Positions 26,779 to 36,119 are shown, numbered from the stretch's first letter. The stretch: 44,682 nt of DNA from Verrucomicrobia subdivision 3 bacterium UBA7542 (GCA_002479245.1 DLMG01000059.1:1-44682), one strand, 5' to 3'. The notes: generated by a model from the letters alone, not told the origin. Numbers and translations are program-made.

Positions 26779-28320
26779 TTATTGGCGCATCAAAATGCCT
26801 TCCAGTTCCTCCAGCGTCTTGCCTTTGGTTTCAGGAATGAAAAGCAGAACGAAAATCAACGCCGCGGCAGCCATCAGTCCATAGCCCAGGAAAGTGCCTG
26901 CGGAACCCCAATGAGACAATTCCCAAGGAAAAATGAACGTGACACTGGCGCTGACGGTCGCATTCCAGAAGCCGGCCAGCGACATGGCCATGCCCCGATA
27001 TTGATTGGGAAATATCTCAGACAACAGCACCCACATGACCGGCCCCAGCGAAATGGCAAACGAGGCCACAAAACCGATGATCGCAAACAAAACCAATGAA
27101 GCGCGGATGTTCAATCCGGCGGTAACCAGTGAATCGTGATAAGGCTTGATCCGGTCGGCGCCGAATTGTGTTTCCAGGCCGGTTGTGAATTCCTTGTCGG
27201 TGGTGAAAACATTTTTTTTGGAATTTTTGAGGTCGGCAATCAAATCCGCGGGAACCTTGTTTTCCTGAAGGACGACAAACGACTTCTCCGTCAGTTGGTA
27301 ACTTGAGGCGTGAAACGCCCAACTGCACATCAGCAGCGACACTGCCATCCCCGTCGTGCCGATTACCAACAGCGGCTTGCGGCCCAGGCGATCCACCAGC
27401 CAGATTGCCACGAAGGTCATTCCCAGATTGACCAAACCTACCAGAACCGCCTGCCGGAATGCGGCGTTGATGCCTCCGCCCGCCTGCACGAAGATGGTGG
27501 GCAGATAATAGAAAATGGCGTTGATGCCGGTGATTTGTTGGAAAAATGCGATTGCCAAGGCGATGAATATAACAAAGCTCATCTTTCTACTGAACAATCC
27601 GCTCACACGGATGCCAGGTGCTTTCTCGGCAAAACTTTGCCGGATGTTGCGCGCTTCATCTTCCGCCTGTTCCACACCGCAAGCTTTAATCAGGATCTCT
27701 TTGGCGCGCTCCTCCTGCCCTTTGCCAAACAGCCAACGCGGGCTTTCCGGAACGGCAAAAAGCAGGAAAAAATACAGGACTGCCGGAACGGCATCCATTC
27801 CCAACATCCAACGCCAATTGTTATCCCCCACATTCAACAGAAAATAGTTGGAGAAAAAAGACGCCGAAATGCCGAGAACAATCATCAGTTGATTCAGCGA
27901 TACAAGACTGCCGCGGAATTCCGGTGGCGAGATTTCGGCAATGTAAACCGGCGCGATAAGAATCGCTCCGCCCACCGCCAGTCCGCCGATGATCCGGGCG
28001 ATAAAAAAAAGCCCGATGTTCGTGGTCAGCGCTGAAAGAAGGGCTGAGCCGGTGAACATCACCGCCGTTGTAATCAGAACTTTTTTTCGCCCAAAGCGGT
28101 CGCTAAAAAACCCCGCCACGGCCGTGCCTCCCAGAACACCCCAGCCGAGAGAACTCACCACCAGGCCGAGCAGTAAATCGCCCCGATCACCATTTAAATG
28201 AAAGTATTTCTGAATGAATGGCACGGCGCCGGAAATGACCGTGGCGTCGAAACCCCAAACAAAGCCACCCAGGGCCACAACCAAGGCGACCACCACTACG
28301 TATTTTTTCCTTTGCTCCAT
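26779..28320 (-). CDS. Sugar-porter MFS transporter (XylE/GLUT-like)
   Basis: The start is the ATG at 28320 (MEQRKKYVVVVALVVALGGFVWGFD); the 39 codons upstream overlap the GH2 gene end and are not conserved-looking. The 513-residue protein has 12 hydrophobic segments and sugar-porter signatures: GFDATVISGA, FFSDRFGRKKVLI, VPESPRWLF, QQITGINAIFYYLPTIF, LVDRLGRKPLLVIG and PETKGKTLEELE. An insertion of about 80 residues between helices 9 and 10 (TEKSFVVLQ to NIRASL) is longer than in XylE and should face the periplasm. By family it imports monosaccharides by proton symport. It lies 17 bp after the GH2 stop and 16 bp before the GH158-like gene, so it is in an operon with both. Confidence 0.92.
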   Translation of the reverse strand: MEQRKKYVVVVALVVALGGFVWGFDATVISGAVPFIQKYFHLNGDRGDLLLGLVVSSLGWGVLGGTAVAGFFSDRFGRKKVLITTAVMFTGSALLSALTTNIGLFFIARIIGGLAVGGAILIAPVYIAEISPPEFRGSLVSLNQLMIVLGISASFFSNYFLLNVGDNNWRWMLGMDAVPAVLYFFLLFAVPESPRWLFGKGQEERAKEILIKACGVEQAEDEARNIRQSFAEKAPGIRVSGLFSRKMSFVIFIALAIAFFQQITGINAIFYYLPTIFVQAGGGINAAFRQAVLVGLVNLGMTFVAIWLVDRLGRKPLLVIGTTGMAVSLLMCSWAFHASSYQLTEKSFVVLQENKVPADLIADLKNSKKNVFTTDKEFTTGLETQFGADRIKPYHDSLVTAGLNIRASLVLFAIIGFVASFAISLGPVMWVLLSEIFPNQYRGMAMSLAGFWNATVSASVTFIFPWELSHWGSAGTFLGYGLMAAAALIFVLLFIPETKGKTLEELEGILMRQ

Positions 28321-28337
28321 ATTTATTTTGGCTCGGT

Positions 28338-31300
28338 TTACTGATTGGTCAGCACCAGCCGGTAAAAAGCAGATCCGACACCGGGATAAATTGGCATCGC
28401 AAATGGATTGGTGAGCGGACCGGGCACATCCGTCCAATTCGTCCCCAATCCCTCCGAGGGCGGATTAGTCTGATATTGCAACAGCCAGTTGATACTATTC
28501 GTGGGCCATGATAATTGCAATGCGTTGGAAAACAAGGATAATGAGAGTGCTGGTTTAATGGCATTTACTGCAATGTTGCCAACGGTTGTCGCCTGGCCAT
28601 CGTTGGCGGCAAGCTGTAACTGGTATGTTCCTGCCACGGAAAAACTTGCGGTAGTGGCCAAAGCGTTGGAGTTGCCAAAAGTAACGGCGCCGGGTCCGCC
28701 GATTTCGCTCCAAGCAGTCGTGACCGTGCCTGGTGGATTGGGCTTGCCGTCATCGGTCACTGTGCCGGCGAGATTGGCGGCGGCCGGCCAGATGATGGTT
28801 TGATTGCTGCCGGCATTGACGGATGGCGCGTAGTTGATAGACGGCGCGTTGGCAAGGATTTGAACTTCGTTGCCACTGAGGAGGCGGTTATAGATACGGA
28901 GGTCACTGAGATCGCCGCTCCAACCCCGGGTCAAGGCCGCTACATTGCCGATATAACCTGTGCCTGCGCTCGAAGGTTGAGTGCCGGATGGCGTTGTGAT
29001 TACGGTAGGAGCGGCAATGGGAACGCCATTGACATATTCCGTCGGCACATTGGTCAGGCTCGAGAGGCCATAGCTGGCCGCGATGTGATACCACGCACCG
29101 GTGCTGATCGTGTTTGCCCCTGAAAACCAATCGCCATTTCCAGTGGAGTAGGTGGCAAAGTCAAAACCGTTGTTCCCTTGACTGTCAAACCGGAAAAATA
29201 ACCGGTAACCCGGCGTATCGAAAATGCGTGGATAAGCGCTGTTACCTTGAGCATTCGCCCGTGCCCAGGCAACGAGTGTCAACTGTGTCACCCCCGGCGA
29301 GGAGAAGCTGGCGTAACTGCTTGAACCGTTAAAATGCAGCGCATTGGAAGGATAGCCTGTGGCGAAGTTGGTAAAGACCGCCCCACTGATGGTGGCCGTG
29401 CGCCCGTTGCCTGAGGAGTCGGCGGCAGTGCTGCCACCAGTTTCATTCATTTTCCACCAAGCCAGGAGGCCGTTGGTAATGGCGCCACTGGAACCCACCA
29501 CCACAGTAAAAGGAACGGTGGTATTCCCTCCATTGTTGGCGGTGAAATCCAAACTGTACATGCCGTTGGAACTGAAATTGGCAGCCGTGGTCAGTGCGTT
29601 GCTGTTGCCAAAAGTGATGGCGCCCGGCCCGCCAAGTTGTGACCAGGCTGTCGTGAGGGCGTTGGCCGGCGCCGGGTTCGTGACGTTGACGGACAGTTGC
29701 AAGGTGTCATTAGTGGTGTTGAGATAAGCGACCGCGCCCACCGGCGTAATGACGGAGATCAAAGGCGGCGTGACGGGGGCAATCCAAATCAACGAATCGG
29801 TTACATTAGTGCTGCCCTCGGTCCCGACGGCTTGGACCGTGTTGGTGCCGGGCAAAAGGGTGACGGGCCAGGTATAGATGCAATTAGTGCTGATGACGAC
29901 GCCTTGAGAATTGCCATTCAAGAAGAGTTCGACTGAATCGCAATTGGCATAAACTTTGGCTGTAATGGCATTGGTCAGCCGGTTGGTGAAAGTGTGGCCC
30001 GTGATGTAAACCATCGGATTGGTCGTCCAGTTGGCTTTGTAATAATAAAAGGCGTCCTTGCGCACCACGCGATCGTAAGTGACCAGGCCTTTGTCGTTGC
30101 GTCCCGGTGTGTCACCTTCGTTGCGGCCATCCGAGGCGAAGTCGAACTCATTCCAAACGAGTTTGCACCAGAGGAACGGGCGGGCCACCATCAATTGCCA
30201 GTTGGTTTCGTGAACGATGTTCTGCCATTCCTCGGGATGGTAGCTGGTGGCGGTATTGGCTGGGAACGTTGGATTTTCACTATGCTGGTAGATGCTGGCC
30301 CCCGCGCCATATTCACTCACGCCGATGCAACGGTTGGGATAATTGGCGTGGATATTGTCGGCCCATGAACCAATACCGTTCAGCGGACTTGAATACCATC
30401 CGTAATACTTGTTGAAGGCGATGAGTTGGGTGTAAAGGGTCGAAGGATCGTTATCGCTGGTGTTGGCGGCGGCGGTGGAAGGCCGGGTTGAATCTTCCTG
30501 ACTGACGAGTTGAACTTCCTGGCTGATAAGGTTTGTCGGCGTCGGGCCGGCTTGAAGCGTTATTTCATTATACACACTCCAGCAAACCACCGAAGGATGA
30601 TTGTATCTTTGCCGGATCATCTCGCGCAGTTGTTGCAGTGAATTGGTGTAAAACGCCGGTGACGCGGTGATGTAATCAATAATCGGGACTTCGCTCCAAA
30701 CGCAAATGCCATTTCGGTCCGCCAGTTGGTAAGTATAGTCGTTGTGCTCGTAGTGTGAAAGGCGAAGAAAGGTGGCGCCGATTTCCTTGAGAAATATGAA
30801 GTTCGTGTCCCGCTGCGCGTTGGTCAATGCCCAGCCGCAATTCAGCCAGTCTTGATGCATGTTCACGCCATGCAAATCATAATGTCGGCCGTTGAGAAAA
30901 AATCCGTTGGTGGGGTCCACGCTGAAATAACGAAAGCCCAGCGGCTGCGCGACCACGTCCACCGCACTCGCGCCATTCCATACTTCCACAAAGGTTTGAT
31001 AGAGATACGGATCAGTCAGGCCGTTCCACAGGTGCGGATTGGCGATGACCGCGCCCGCCACTACATTGGAGACCGACGAAGCCTGGAGCGTCACTACATT
31101 GGTCAGTGTCGTCACGATGTTTGTGGCCGCGTCGGTCACGACCGCGCGAACGGTCACTGTCTGAGCCGAGGCCGTGGAATTGGAAACCACGGTGGTGACT
31201 TGGAAATTGGCGGAGCTGGAACTGACACTGGTGGTTGTGAGATAAACGCCGGGCGACCCGTAATCCAACGGCGAAATTTGCACCGGATCGGTCACCAGCA

Positions 31301-31973
31301 AATGCACATCACGATACAGGCCGCCAAAAAAAGTGAAATCCGCGTTCAACGGCGGCAGGTTGGTATTGAAGGCGTTGTTGACCTTTACCGCGATGACGTT
31401 GTCTGCGCCGACGTTGATGTAAGGCGTCGCATCAAAAACAAACGCAGCGAAACCACCCTGGTGTTCGCCCAGATAGTTGCCGTTCAAATACACGTCCGTG
31501 ACAGAAAATGCGCCATCGAATTTCAGAAAAAAGTGGCGGTTGGTATAACTGCCATCCACGGCACAATGAACCCGATACCAGCCGATGCCGCGGTAGTAAT
31601 TGTTGCCCCCATCCTGGCCGTCGAGATTGTTCCAGGTGTGCGGCAGATTCACCACTGACCAGGCCGAATCATCAAAGCCGTTAGTTTGCGCTCCCGGAAC
31701 ATCCTGCCGGATGAACCGCCAGCCGGGATCCAGAATCACGTCCACGCGTTCGTTCACTGGCGGGGTGTAGGGCTGGGCGACCAGGGAGGAGGCGAAACTG
31801 AAGATGGCCAGAACAACAAGAGAAACCTCACGCGTAATTCGTCTAAAGATCCAAGAATGTGCGGAGACTCCAACATCTGGGGGCCGGGTTCGGGAGCCAA
31901 CTCGCGGATTTTGACGTCCGCGTTGCGCATCGTGCGGCGCGGACGCTGTCAGAGTCTGTTGTATTTGGCTCAT
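28338..31973 (-). CDS. Large secreted GH2 glycosidase with LamG and Ig-like modules
   Basis: The 1211-residue protein has an N-terminal hydrophobic leader (VSLVVLAIFSFASSLVAQ, after about 48 residues) and a GH2 core homologous to the enzyme at 14107-16236. Acid/base is Glu470 (WSVYNEITL) and nucleophile Glu554 (VSEYGAGAS). Beyond the core come an Ig-like domain (LSVNVTNPAPANALTTAWSQLGGPGAITFG), a LamG/concanavalin-like module (LLAWWKMNETGG to DLRIYNRLLSGNEVQILA), a second copy of the Ig-like motif (TTAWSEIGGPGAVTFG), and a terminal module ending SAFYRLVLTNQ. The extra modules probably bind glycans or the cell surface. It starts in an ATGA overlap with a broken reading frame and is first of an operon with a sugar porter and a GH158-like enzyme. 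Substrate is unknown; beta-galactoside or beta-uronide are family options. Confidence 0.9.
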   Translation of the reverse strand: MSQIQQTLTASAPHDAQRGRQNPRVGSRTRPPDVGVSAHSWIFRRITREVSLVVLAIFSFASSLVAQPYTPPVNERVDVILDPGWRFIRQDVPGAQTNGFDDSAWSVVNLPHTWNNLDGQDGGNNYYRGIGWYRVHCAVDGSYTNRHFFLKFDGAFSVTDVYLNGNYLGEHQGGFAAFVFDATPYINVGADNVIAVKVNNAFNTNLPPLNADFTFFGGLYRDVHLLVTDPVQISPLDYGSPGVYLTTTSVSSSSANFQVTTVVSNSTASAQTVTVRAVVTDAATNIVTTLTNVVTLQASSVSNVVAGAVIANPHLWNGLTDPYLYQTFVEVWNGASAVDVVAQPLGFRYFSVDPTNGFFLNGRHYDLHGVNMHQDWLNCGWALTNAQRDTNFIFLKEIGATFLRLSHYEHNDYTYQLADRNGICVWSEVPIIDYITASPAFYTNSLQQLREMIRQRYNHPSVVCWSVYNEITLQAGPTPTNLISQEVQLVSQEDSTRPSTAAANTSDNDPSTLYTQLIAFNKYYGWYSSPLNGIGSWADNIHANYPNRCIGVSEYGAGASIYQHSENPTFPANTATSYHPEEWQNIVHETNWQLMVARPFLWCKLVWNEFDFASDGRNEGDTPGRNDKGLVTYDRVVRKDAFYYYKANWTTNPMVYITGHTFTNRLTNAITAKVYANCDSVELFLNGNSQGVVISTNCIYTWPVTLLPGTNTVQAVGTEGSTNVTDSLIWIAPVTPPLISVITPVGAVAYLNTTNDTLQLSVNVTNPAPANALTTAWSQLGGPGAITFGNSNALTTAANFSSNGMYSLDFTANNGGNTTVPFTVVVGSSGAITNGLLAWWKMNETGGSTAADSSGNGRTATISGAVFTNFATGYPSNALHFNGSSSYASFSSPGVTQLTLVAWARANAQGNSAYPRIFDTPGYRLFFRFDSQGNNGFDFATYSTGNGDWFSGANTISTGAWYHIAASYGLSSLTNVPTEYVNGVPIAAPTVITTPSGTQPSSAGTGYIGNVAALTRGWSGDLSDLRIYNRLLSGNEVQILANAPSINYAPSVNAGSNQTIIWPAAANLAGTVTDDGKPNPPGTVTTAWSEIGGPGAVTFGNSNALATTASFSVAGTYQLQLAANDGQATTVGNIAVNAIKPALSLSLFSNALQLSWPTNSINWLLQYQTNPPSEGLGTNWTDVPGPLTNPFAMPIYPGVGSAFYRLVLTNQ

Positions 31974-32334
31974 TCTTGGAGTTTGATTCGGTAGAACTGC
32001 TGCGATCCAGCGGGCATGACTACATATAAGGTGAGGCCGCGCCGCCTATATCGTACCAGGGGCCCAGGACATTGGTGGCCGACTGGAGAGTGCCGCTGGA
32101 CCAGTTGAGCACCAGGCTGTTGCCGGAAGTCTGCAGAGACAAGCCCGGCGGCTGATTGATCGTCACTATCGTCATGGCGGCGGCAGGGGCGCAACTTCCG
32201 ACTGTCGCCGTTACGCTGTAGAGGCCCGCAGCATCGGTCGTCGCCTTCGTGATGGAAGGATTCTGCTCGCTGGAGCTGAACCCGTTGGGACCCGTCCAAC
32301 TACGCCGCGCCCGGCATCGCTGTGGTGGTGACAT
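31970..32334 (-). pseudogene. C-terminal fragment of a modular secreted protein, frameshifted
   Basis: One frame encodes an Ig-like module (WTGPNGFSSSEQNPSITKAT to AAMTIVTI) and the start of the family's terminal module (LSLQTSGNSLVLNWSSGTLQSATNVLGPWYDIGGAASPY). The ending PAGSQQFYRIKLQE is in another frame after about 32040. The same terminal module ends the GH2 at 28338 (AFYRLVLTNQ). No catalytic part is present; the 5' side is cut near 32334. The last stop overlaps the GH2 start as ATGA. Confidence 0.65.
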
Positions 32335-32374
32335 TTGCGATAATAGAATCGTATGAATTGCGGCTTCAGTTGTC

Positions 32375-32394
32375 CATCCCTCTTTTGAGGGATG
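32375..32394. repeat. Palindromic intergenic hairpin, copy 4
   Basis: A perfect 8-bp inverted repeat, CATCCCTC-tttt-GAGGGATG, flanked by GTC and ACAAGG. It lies just outside the truncated 5' end of the fragment at 31970-32334. The following 32395-32513 shows nothing recognisable. Confidence 0.6.
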
Positions 32395-32513
32395 ACAAGG
32401 GTCACCCGGCTGCCTGGTTTCAGGCGTTAAACGTTCCGAAGGTGCGCCGACATTGGGTTTGGTGCTGATGTGAGCGCGCGACTGTTACAACTCAGATTGA
32501 ATGTTCTTGCGGA

Positions 32514-32672
32514 TTGCGGTGTCTGAACCTGCAACCTTCGCAGCTTTTATCCGCCCGGCGCCACCACTTCCCAGCCCAACCCGATCTGCAGATCATCCCC
32601 ATCGAAAAGATTCAGTTGCCGCTCAAGAGCCGCGACGAGTTGCCCCCGATCCTCGCCGGCTTGCAATGGGTC
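32514..32672 (+). pseudogene. Transposase N-terminal fragment
   Basis: The frame reads MRCLNLQPSQLL, then LQIIPIEKIQLPLKSRDELP and PILAGLQWV. A basic LPLKSRDELPPIL segment followed by AGLQW is, as I recall it, the N-terminus of ISNCY-type transposases. Only about 53 codons remain; from about 32672 the frame is just the antisense of the neighbouring gene. The insertion sequence end probably lies at that junction, next to the stop of the TPR gene. Confidence 0.45.
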
Positions 32673-32678
32673 ACAGAA

Positions 32679-35018
32679 TCAAGGATTGTGATGCAATGTG
32701 GCTTTGATAGTTTCAATTTGTTGCTGTGCTGAACTGTTCGCCGGGTCAAGCTGTAAAACTGTGCGAAACTCGGCGAGTGCTTGGTCCAGCTTTCCTTGCG
32801 TGGCCAAGGCTGTTCCCAGATAAAAATGTGCCTGGATAAAATCCGGGCGATAACGGATTGTCTCCGAGAATTGAGTCTGAGCTTCCTCGGTTTTCCCTTT
32901 TGCCGCCAGTTGAATTCCGAGCTGGTAACGAGCCTGCCAAAATTCCGGTTTGGCTTTGACGACCGCGCGCAGGCAGGCAATTACTTCATCCCACCGATAT
33001 AAAGCGGCAGCCGTGTTGGCTCGATTGAAATAATCGGCCGGACCCTCCGGCTCCAGATTCGCTGCCTTCTGATAACAGGCCATTGCCGCGTCAATTTCCC
33101 CCTGGTTTTGCTGTAGAAATCCCAGATTCAAATACGTGTCCACGTAGTCAGGATTTGACCGGATCGCTCGCTTGAACCAATGGATGGCCTCGGCGGTTTT
33201 CTGTTGATTCGCAAGGATTTCTCCCATGGCATCCTCGGCTTCCGCATAATCGCTGCGGATGGCAATGGCGCGAGAAAAATAATCGGCTGCTTCAGCAATT
33301 TTCCCTTCGCGAACCAACAAGGTGCCGACATAGTAATATCCCCCCGGCAACTGTGGAACAAGTTCACAGCAGCGTTTGGCTTCTGCGATCGCTTGTGCCG
33401 AGTGTCCCCCCGCTTCCAAAAACCTCTCAAAATGTGCATGCAAAAAGTAGTCATCCGGAGCCAAGGCCAGCGCCTGCTCATACATTTGCCGGGCCTGCTC
33501 CGGCGTTTGGGTATCCATCTGAGCCTTGGCTTCGTTCAATTTCGCCTCGCACAGCTTCAGATAGGTGGCATGATTAAATTGACCGGTGAACGGCGGCGAC
33601 GTTACGCGGGCGAAAATGGGTTGCCAAACGCGCTGCTGGTCCCACACCGTCACTGCCAAGCGGCGTCCACACAACTCCTCAGACGCCCAGTTTCCCTGGT
33701 CGCGGCCAGTGATGGAGTTTGGAAGCAGCCCTTTGATCTTTTCCGCAAAGTCAAGCGCCAGCAGATAATTGCCGACGAAATTCAAATGCACGTGCTCGTA
33801 AAAGAAATTCAATCCGGGAATTCCCTCCGGCGAGTTTTGCGCGAGGACCCGGGCGGCATCCACCAAATAGACGCTTTGTCGGGCATGACGGGACGCTGCT
33901 TCCCTGATGATTGAATTGATGCGCGTGTCCACCCGGAAATCGAGCGCATCATCGTCGCGTGCCAGTTCAAAATCCCGCAGGGCTTGAACAAAATTTGTCA
34001 GCGCCAAATCACAATCGCCCATGCGAAACTGTAATTCAGCGAACTGCGGGTCAATCTCAGCAGCCTTGCGATACAAAGCCAAAGCATCCCTATAAGAACC
34101 GGCAGTTTCATTTGTAATGCCTTCTTCAAAAATTTCATTCCAGGCGGATAATTGGTTCGTGCTTAAACCGGGCGTATGAATTGAAGCAAACGGCGCGCAA
34201 TCCTTCAGGTTGACCGCCACCGTGCTTAAAACAACCGGCACGCCCGCCCGTTGCGCCGTGCGCAAAATATCATCCAGATTACCTCTGAAATTGGCATAAG
34301 CCCGCAGCCGGGCGGGATCGTCATATCCAATGCGGCCATGCATAAACATTCCCATGCCCCCCCAGGTTTTTGGCGTGGATGAATCGCTTCGCAACCGCCG
34401 GATGAGGGCATCCAGCAATTGTCCGGTGCGCGTTTGTTTGATAGCGAGCAGGGTTCGGATTTCGGCCAGACCGGGTGCGTGCAATCCATAACTCGTCTCG
34501 GCGCCAAAAGGACCCACCATTTCGTTGTTGCCCATGTAAATGAGCCACATATCGCCCTGGTGCCGGGCGCACTCGCGCGCAATGGGCAGGATGGTGCTCG
34601 AATCAATCGCCGTCATCGCCACACAAACCACTTGAAAGTCCGTTCCGGGATAACGTTCGCGCAGCAAGACTTGCAGGTACCGGCCAAAACCATAAGTCGG
34701 GTCCGGGTCTCCCTCGGCGGCCGATTCGCCGAACAAGAAAATCTGATACGAATTGGTGGCTTTCTCTGCGGCAAATCGAAACGGATCCGTGGAACGGACG
34801 AGAGCAGGCGGAAAAAACCGATAACCGAATTTCTCATTCGGCACATAAAAATTATGTCCATTAATCTGGAGCAGGCGGAAAAAACCGGTGTCATAGCCGT
34901 ATCCTCCCAGGCGAAGCCCGAGTTCAATGCCACCCAACAAGAGCAGCGGAACGAAAATCATCGCAAAAAGACGCATCAGCCACAAACGACGTCTTGAAAC
35001 CGGGGTGGTGGGAATCAT
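32679..35018 (-). CDS. Membrane-anchored SGNH-hydrolase-like protein with TPR tail, copy A
   Basis: The ATG at 35018 (MIPTTPVSRRRLW) is preferred over a GTG at 35063, because paralogues align from the RRLWLMRLF motif. One N-terminal membrane segment (FVPLLLLGGIELGLRL) anchors a periplasmic domain. It has SGNH-like blocks: FLFGESAAEGDPDP (GES in place of GDS), MGNNEMVGPF, and FYEHVHLNFVGNY with the His block. A TPR pair follows the middle of the protein (ALALYRKAAEIDPQF), and at least six more TPRs fill the C-terminal third (DTYLNLGFLQQNQGEIDAAM, and others). SGNH proteins are esterases or acyltransferases; the TPRs suggest a partner protein. Upstream and divergent is a PEP-CTERM gene. Its true role is unknown. 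Confidence 0.8.
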   Translation of the reverse strand: MIPTTPVSRRRLWLMRLFAMIFVPLLLLGGIELGLRLGGYGYDTGFFRLLQINGHNFYVPNEKFGYRFFPPALVRSTDPFRFAAEKATNSYQIFLFGESAAEGDPDPTYGFGRYLQVLLRERYPGTDFQVVCVAMTAIDSSTILPIARECARHQGDMWLIYMGNNEMVGPFGAETSYGLHAPGLAEIRTLLAIKQTRTGQLLDALIRRLRSDSSTPKTWGGMGMFMHGRIGYDDPARLRAYANFRGNLDDILRTAQRAGVPVVLSTVAVNLKDCAPFASIHTPGLSTNQLSAWNEIFEEGITNETAGSYRDALALYRKAAEIDPQFAELQFRMGDCDLALTNFVQALRDFELARDDDALDFRVDTRINSIIREAASRHARQSVYLVDAARVLAQNSPEGIPGLNFFYEHVHLNFVGNYLLALDFAEKIKGLLPNSITGRDQGNWASEELCGRRLAVTVWDQQRVWQPIFARVTSPPFTGQFNHATYLKLCEAKLNEAKAQMDTQTPEQARQMYEQALALAPDDYFLHAHFERFLEAGGHSAQAIAEAKRCCELVPQLPGGYYYVGTLLVREGKIAEAADYFSRAIAIRSDYAEAEDAMGEILANQQKTAEAIHWFKRAIRSNPDYVDTYLNLGFLQQNQGEIDAAMACYQKAANLEPEGPADYFNRANTAAALYRWDEVIACLRAVVKAKPEFWQARYQLGIQLAAKGKTEEAQTQFSETIRYRPDFIQAHFYLGTALATQGKLDQALAEFRTVLQLDPANSSAQQQIETIKATLHHNP

Positions 35019-35102
35019 AGCGGTGACTTCTGAAGGGAATCGCTCTGGTTTGGCCGATTCCACATGGAATGACGCCTTAAAGCTGTAAGTTGCTTAAATT
35101 TA

Positions 35103-35148
35103 ACAAGATAAACACATTTCATAATCATCAAAAAAACCCCTGTTTCAA
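35103..35148 (-). promoter_or_regulatory. Conserved upstream element of SGNH-TPR genes, copy A
   Basis: Plus-strand sequence ACAAGATA...AAAAAACCCCTGTTT resembles 39768-39803 and 43751-43785, which occupy the same position upstream of the paralogues. Read toward the gene it is TTGAAACAGGGG followed by an A/T tract and TATCTTG, compatible with a promoter. Confidence 0.4.
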
Positions 35149-35200
35149 CCCGGCAATTTGACCCACGAAAAATTCTTCTCAATTATTCTTTCAAAAACTA

Positions 35201-35224
35201 TTGACAAAATCAACCTGTTATAGT
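35201..35224 (+). promoter_or_regulatory. Promoter-like element of PEP-CTERM gene 1
   Basis: TTGACA at 35201-35206 is followed after 12 bp by TATAGT and then AAAAA-CATCA. The same arrangement precedes the other PEP-CTERM gene (40019-40042). The 12-bp spacing is shorter than a normal sigma-70 promoter; with a 17-bp spacer the -10 would be TAAAAA. Confidence 0.55.
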
Positions 35225-35286
35225 AAAAAGCATCACGTAACAGTTTCCATCGGAAAAAAACAAAAACTGAAAAACTAGACAACTAT

Positions 35287-36033
35287 ATGAAAATGTTGAA
35301 TAAAATTATCGGCAGCAGCATCGCAATTGCCGCAGTTCTTGCATTTAGCGCATCAACCACACAGGCGCAAAACCTTGTTAATGGCGGTTTTGAGGGAGTG
35401 GGCGCTGTGAATACGGGCAATGGTTGGACTGTAAACCCAGTAACTCTCACTTCTGGCCCTGGCGGAACTTCGGGCGTTGATCAGGGTTGGGCTACCTTTG
35501 GTGGAGGTGCCGGTGGTACTGCCAGTCAGAGTTCTGCGGCTGCCCTATCGGGCACCTATTCATTACTTGAAACAGTAATGCCAGGTAATGGTTGGAATCC
35601 TGCAGGAGCCTATCAGATAATTAGCGGAATCACTCCAGGTCAAAAATATACATTTAATATATGGGCTATGACCGATACTGCTAATGATGCTTACGCTTCC
35701 ACGGCTGGTGTCCTGGTTCAGCTTGGCTTTGAGACTGCCGCCTTGGGTGGTGCAGATTCCGTGGAGAATCCTGGCGGTACCGTTGGCATCAGCGGAGCTC
35801 TTCCTTCAACCATGGGCGTTTGGCAGGAATATTCTGTTTCTGCCACGGCACCCGCAGGAGAAACAACCGCCATTGTGTATGCCATGTTTCAGGACAACAG
35901 TACCGCAACTGCAATGGAAGATTTGTATTTAGATAATGCAGTTCTCTCTGTTGTACCTGAGCCTTCCAGCTTGGCGCTTTTGGGTATGGGCTTGGGCCTT
36001 CCGTTCTACTTCTGGCGTCGGCGGAACAGCTAA
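35287..36033 (+). CDS. PEP-CTERM sorting-domain protein 1
   Basis: The 248-residue secreted protein has a signal peptide (MKMLNKIIGSSIAIAAVLAFSASTTQA) and a mature domain starting NLVNGGFEGVG. That opening is like the galactose-binding-fold proteins that begin LVNGGFE. It ends in a complete PEP-CTERM signal: VPEPSS, a hydrophobic stretch (LALLGMGLGLPFYFW) and RRRNS. By family the tail is cut by an exosortase and the protein is anchored or released at the surface; no exosortase gene is in the window. It is divergent from SGNH-TPR copy A, with 268 bp between. It is not homologous in its mature part to the PEP-CTERM protein at 40151. Function of the domain is unknown. Confidence 0.88.
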   Translation: MKMLNKIIGSSIAIAAVLAFSASTTQAQNLVNGGFEGVGAVNTGNGWTVNPVTLTSGPGGTSGVDQGWATFGGGAGGTASQSSAAALSGTYSLLETVMPGNGWNPAGAYQIISGITPGQKYTFNIWAMTDTANDAYASTAGVLVQLGFETAALGGADSVENPGGTVGISGALPSTMGVWQEYSVSATAPAGETTAIVYAMFQDNSTATAMEDLYLDNAVLSVVPEPSSLALLGMGLGLPFYFWRRRNS

Positions 36034-36050
36034 CTCGCTCACAGTTTAAC

Positions 36051-36087
36051 AAAAAGGCCGCTCGATATTGTCGGGTGGCCTTTTTTT
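36051..36087 (+). terminator. Rho-independent terminator after PEP-CTERM gene 1
   Basis: AAAAAGGCC (36051-36059) pairs with GGCCTTTTT, followed by a run of T (36081-36087). It lies 17 bp after the stop codon. Confidence 0.85.
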
Positions 36088-36119
36088 GTTTTGAAAATGA
36101 GTCTCCAAAATCGAATTGA

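Noticed and set aside
30852..31658. 268-codon open frame on the plus strand
   Set aside because: Antisense to the large GH2; the minus-strand reading has a leader, domains and catalytic residues.
20041..31973. Bacteroidota-style polysaccharide utilisation locus with SusC/SusD
   Set aside because: No TonB-dependent receptor or SusD-like gene is present; import relies on GPH and MFS permeases.
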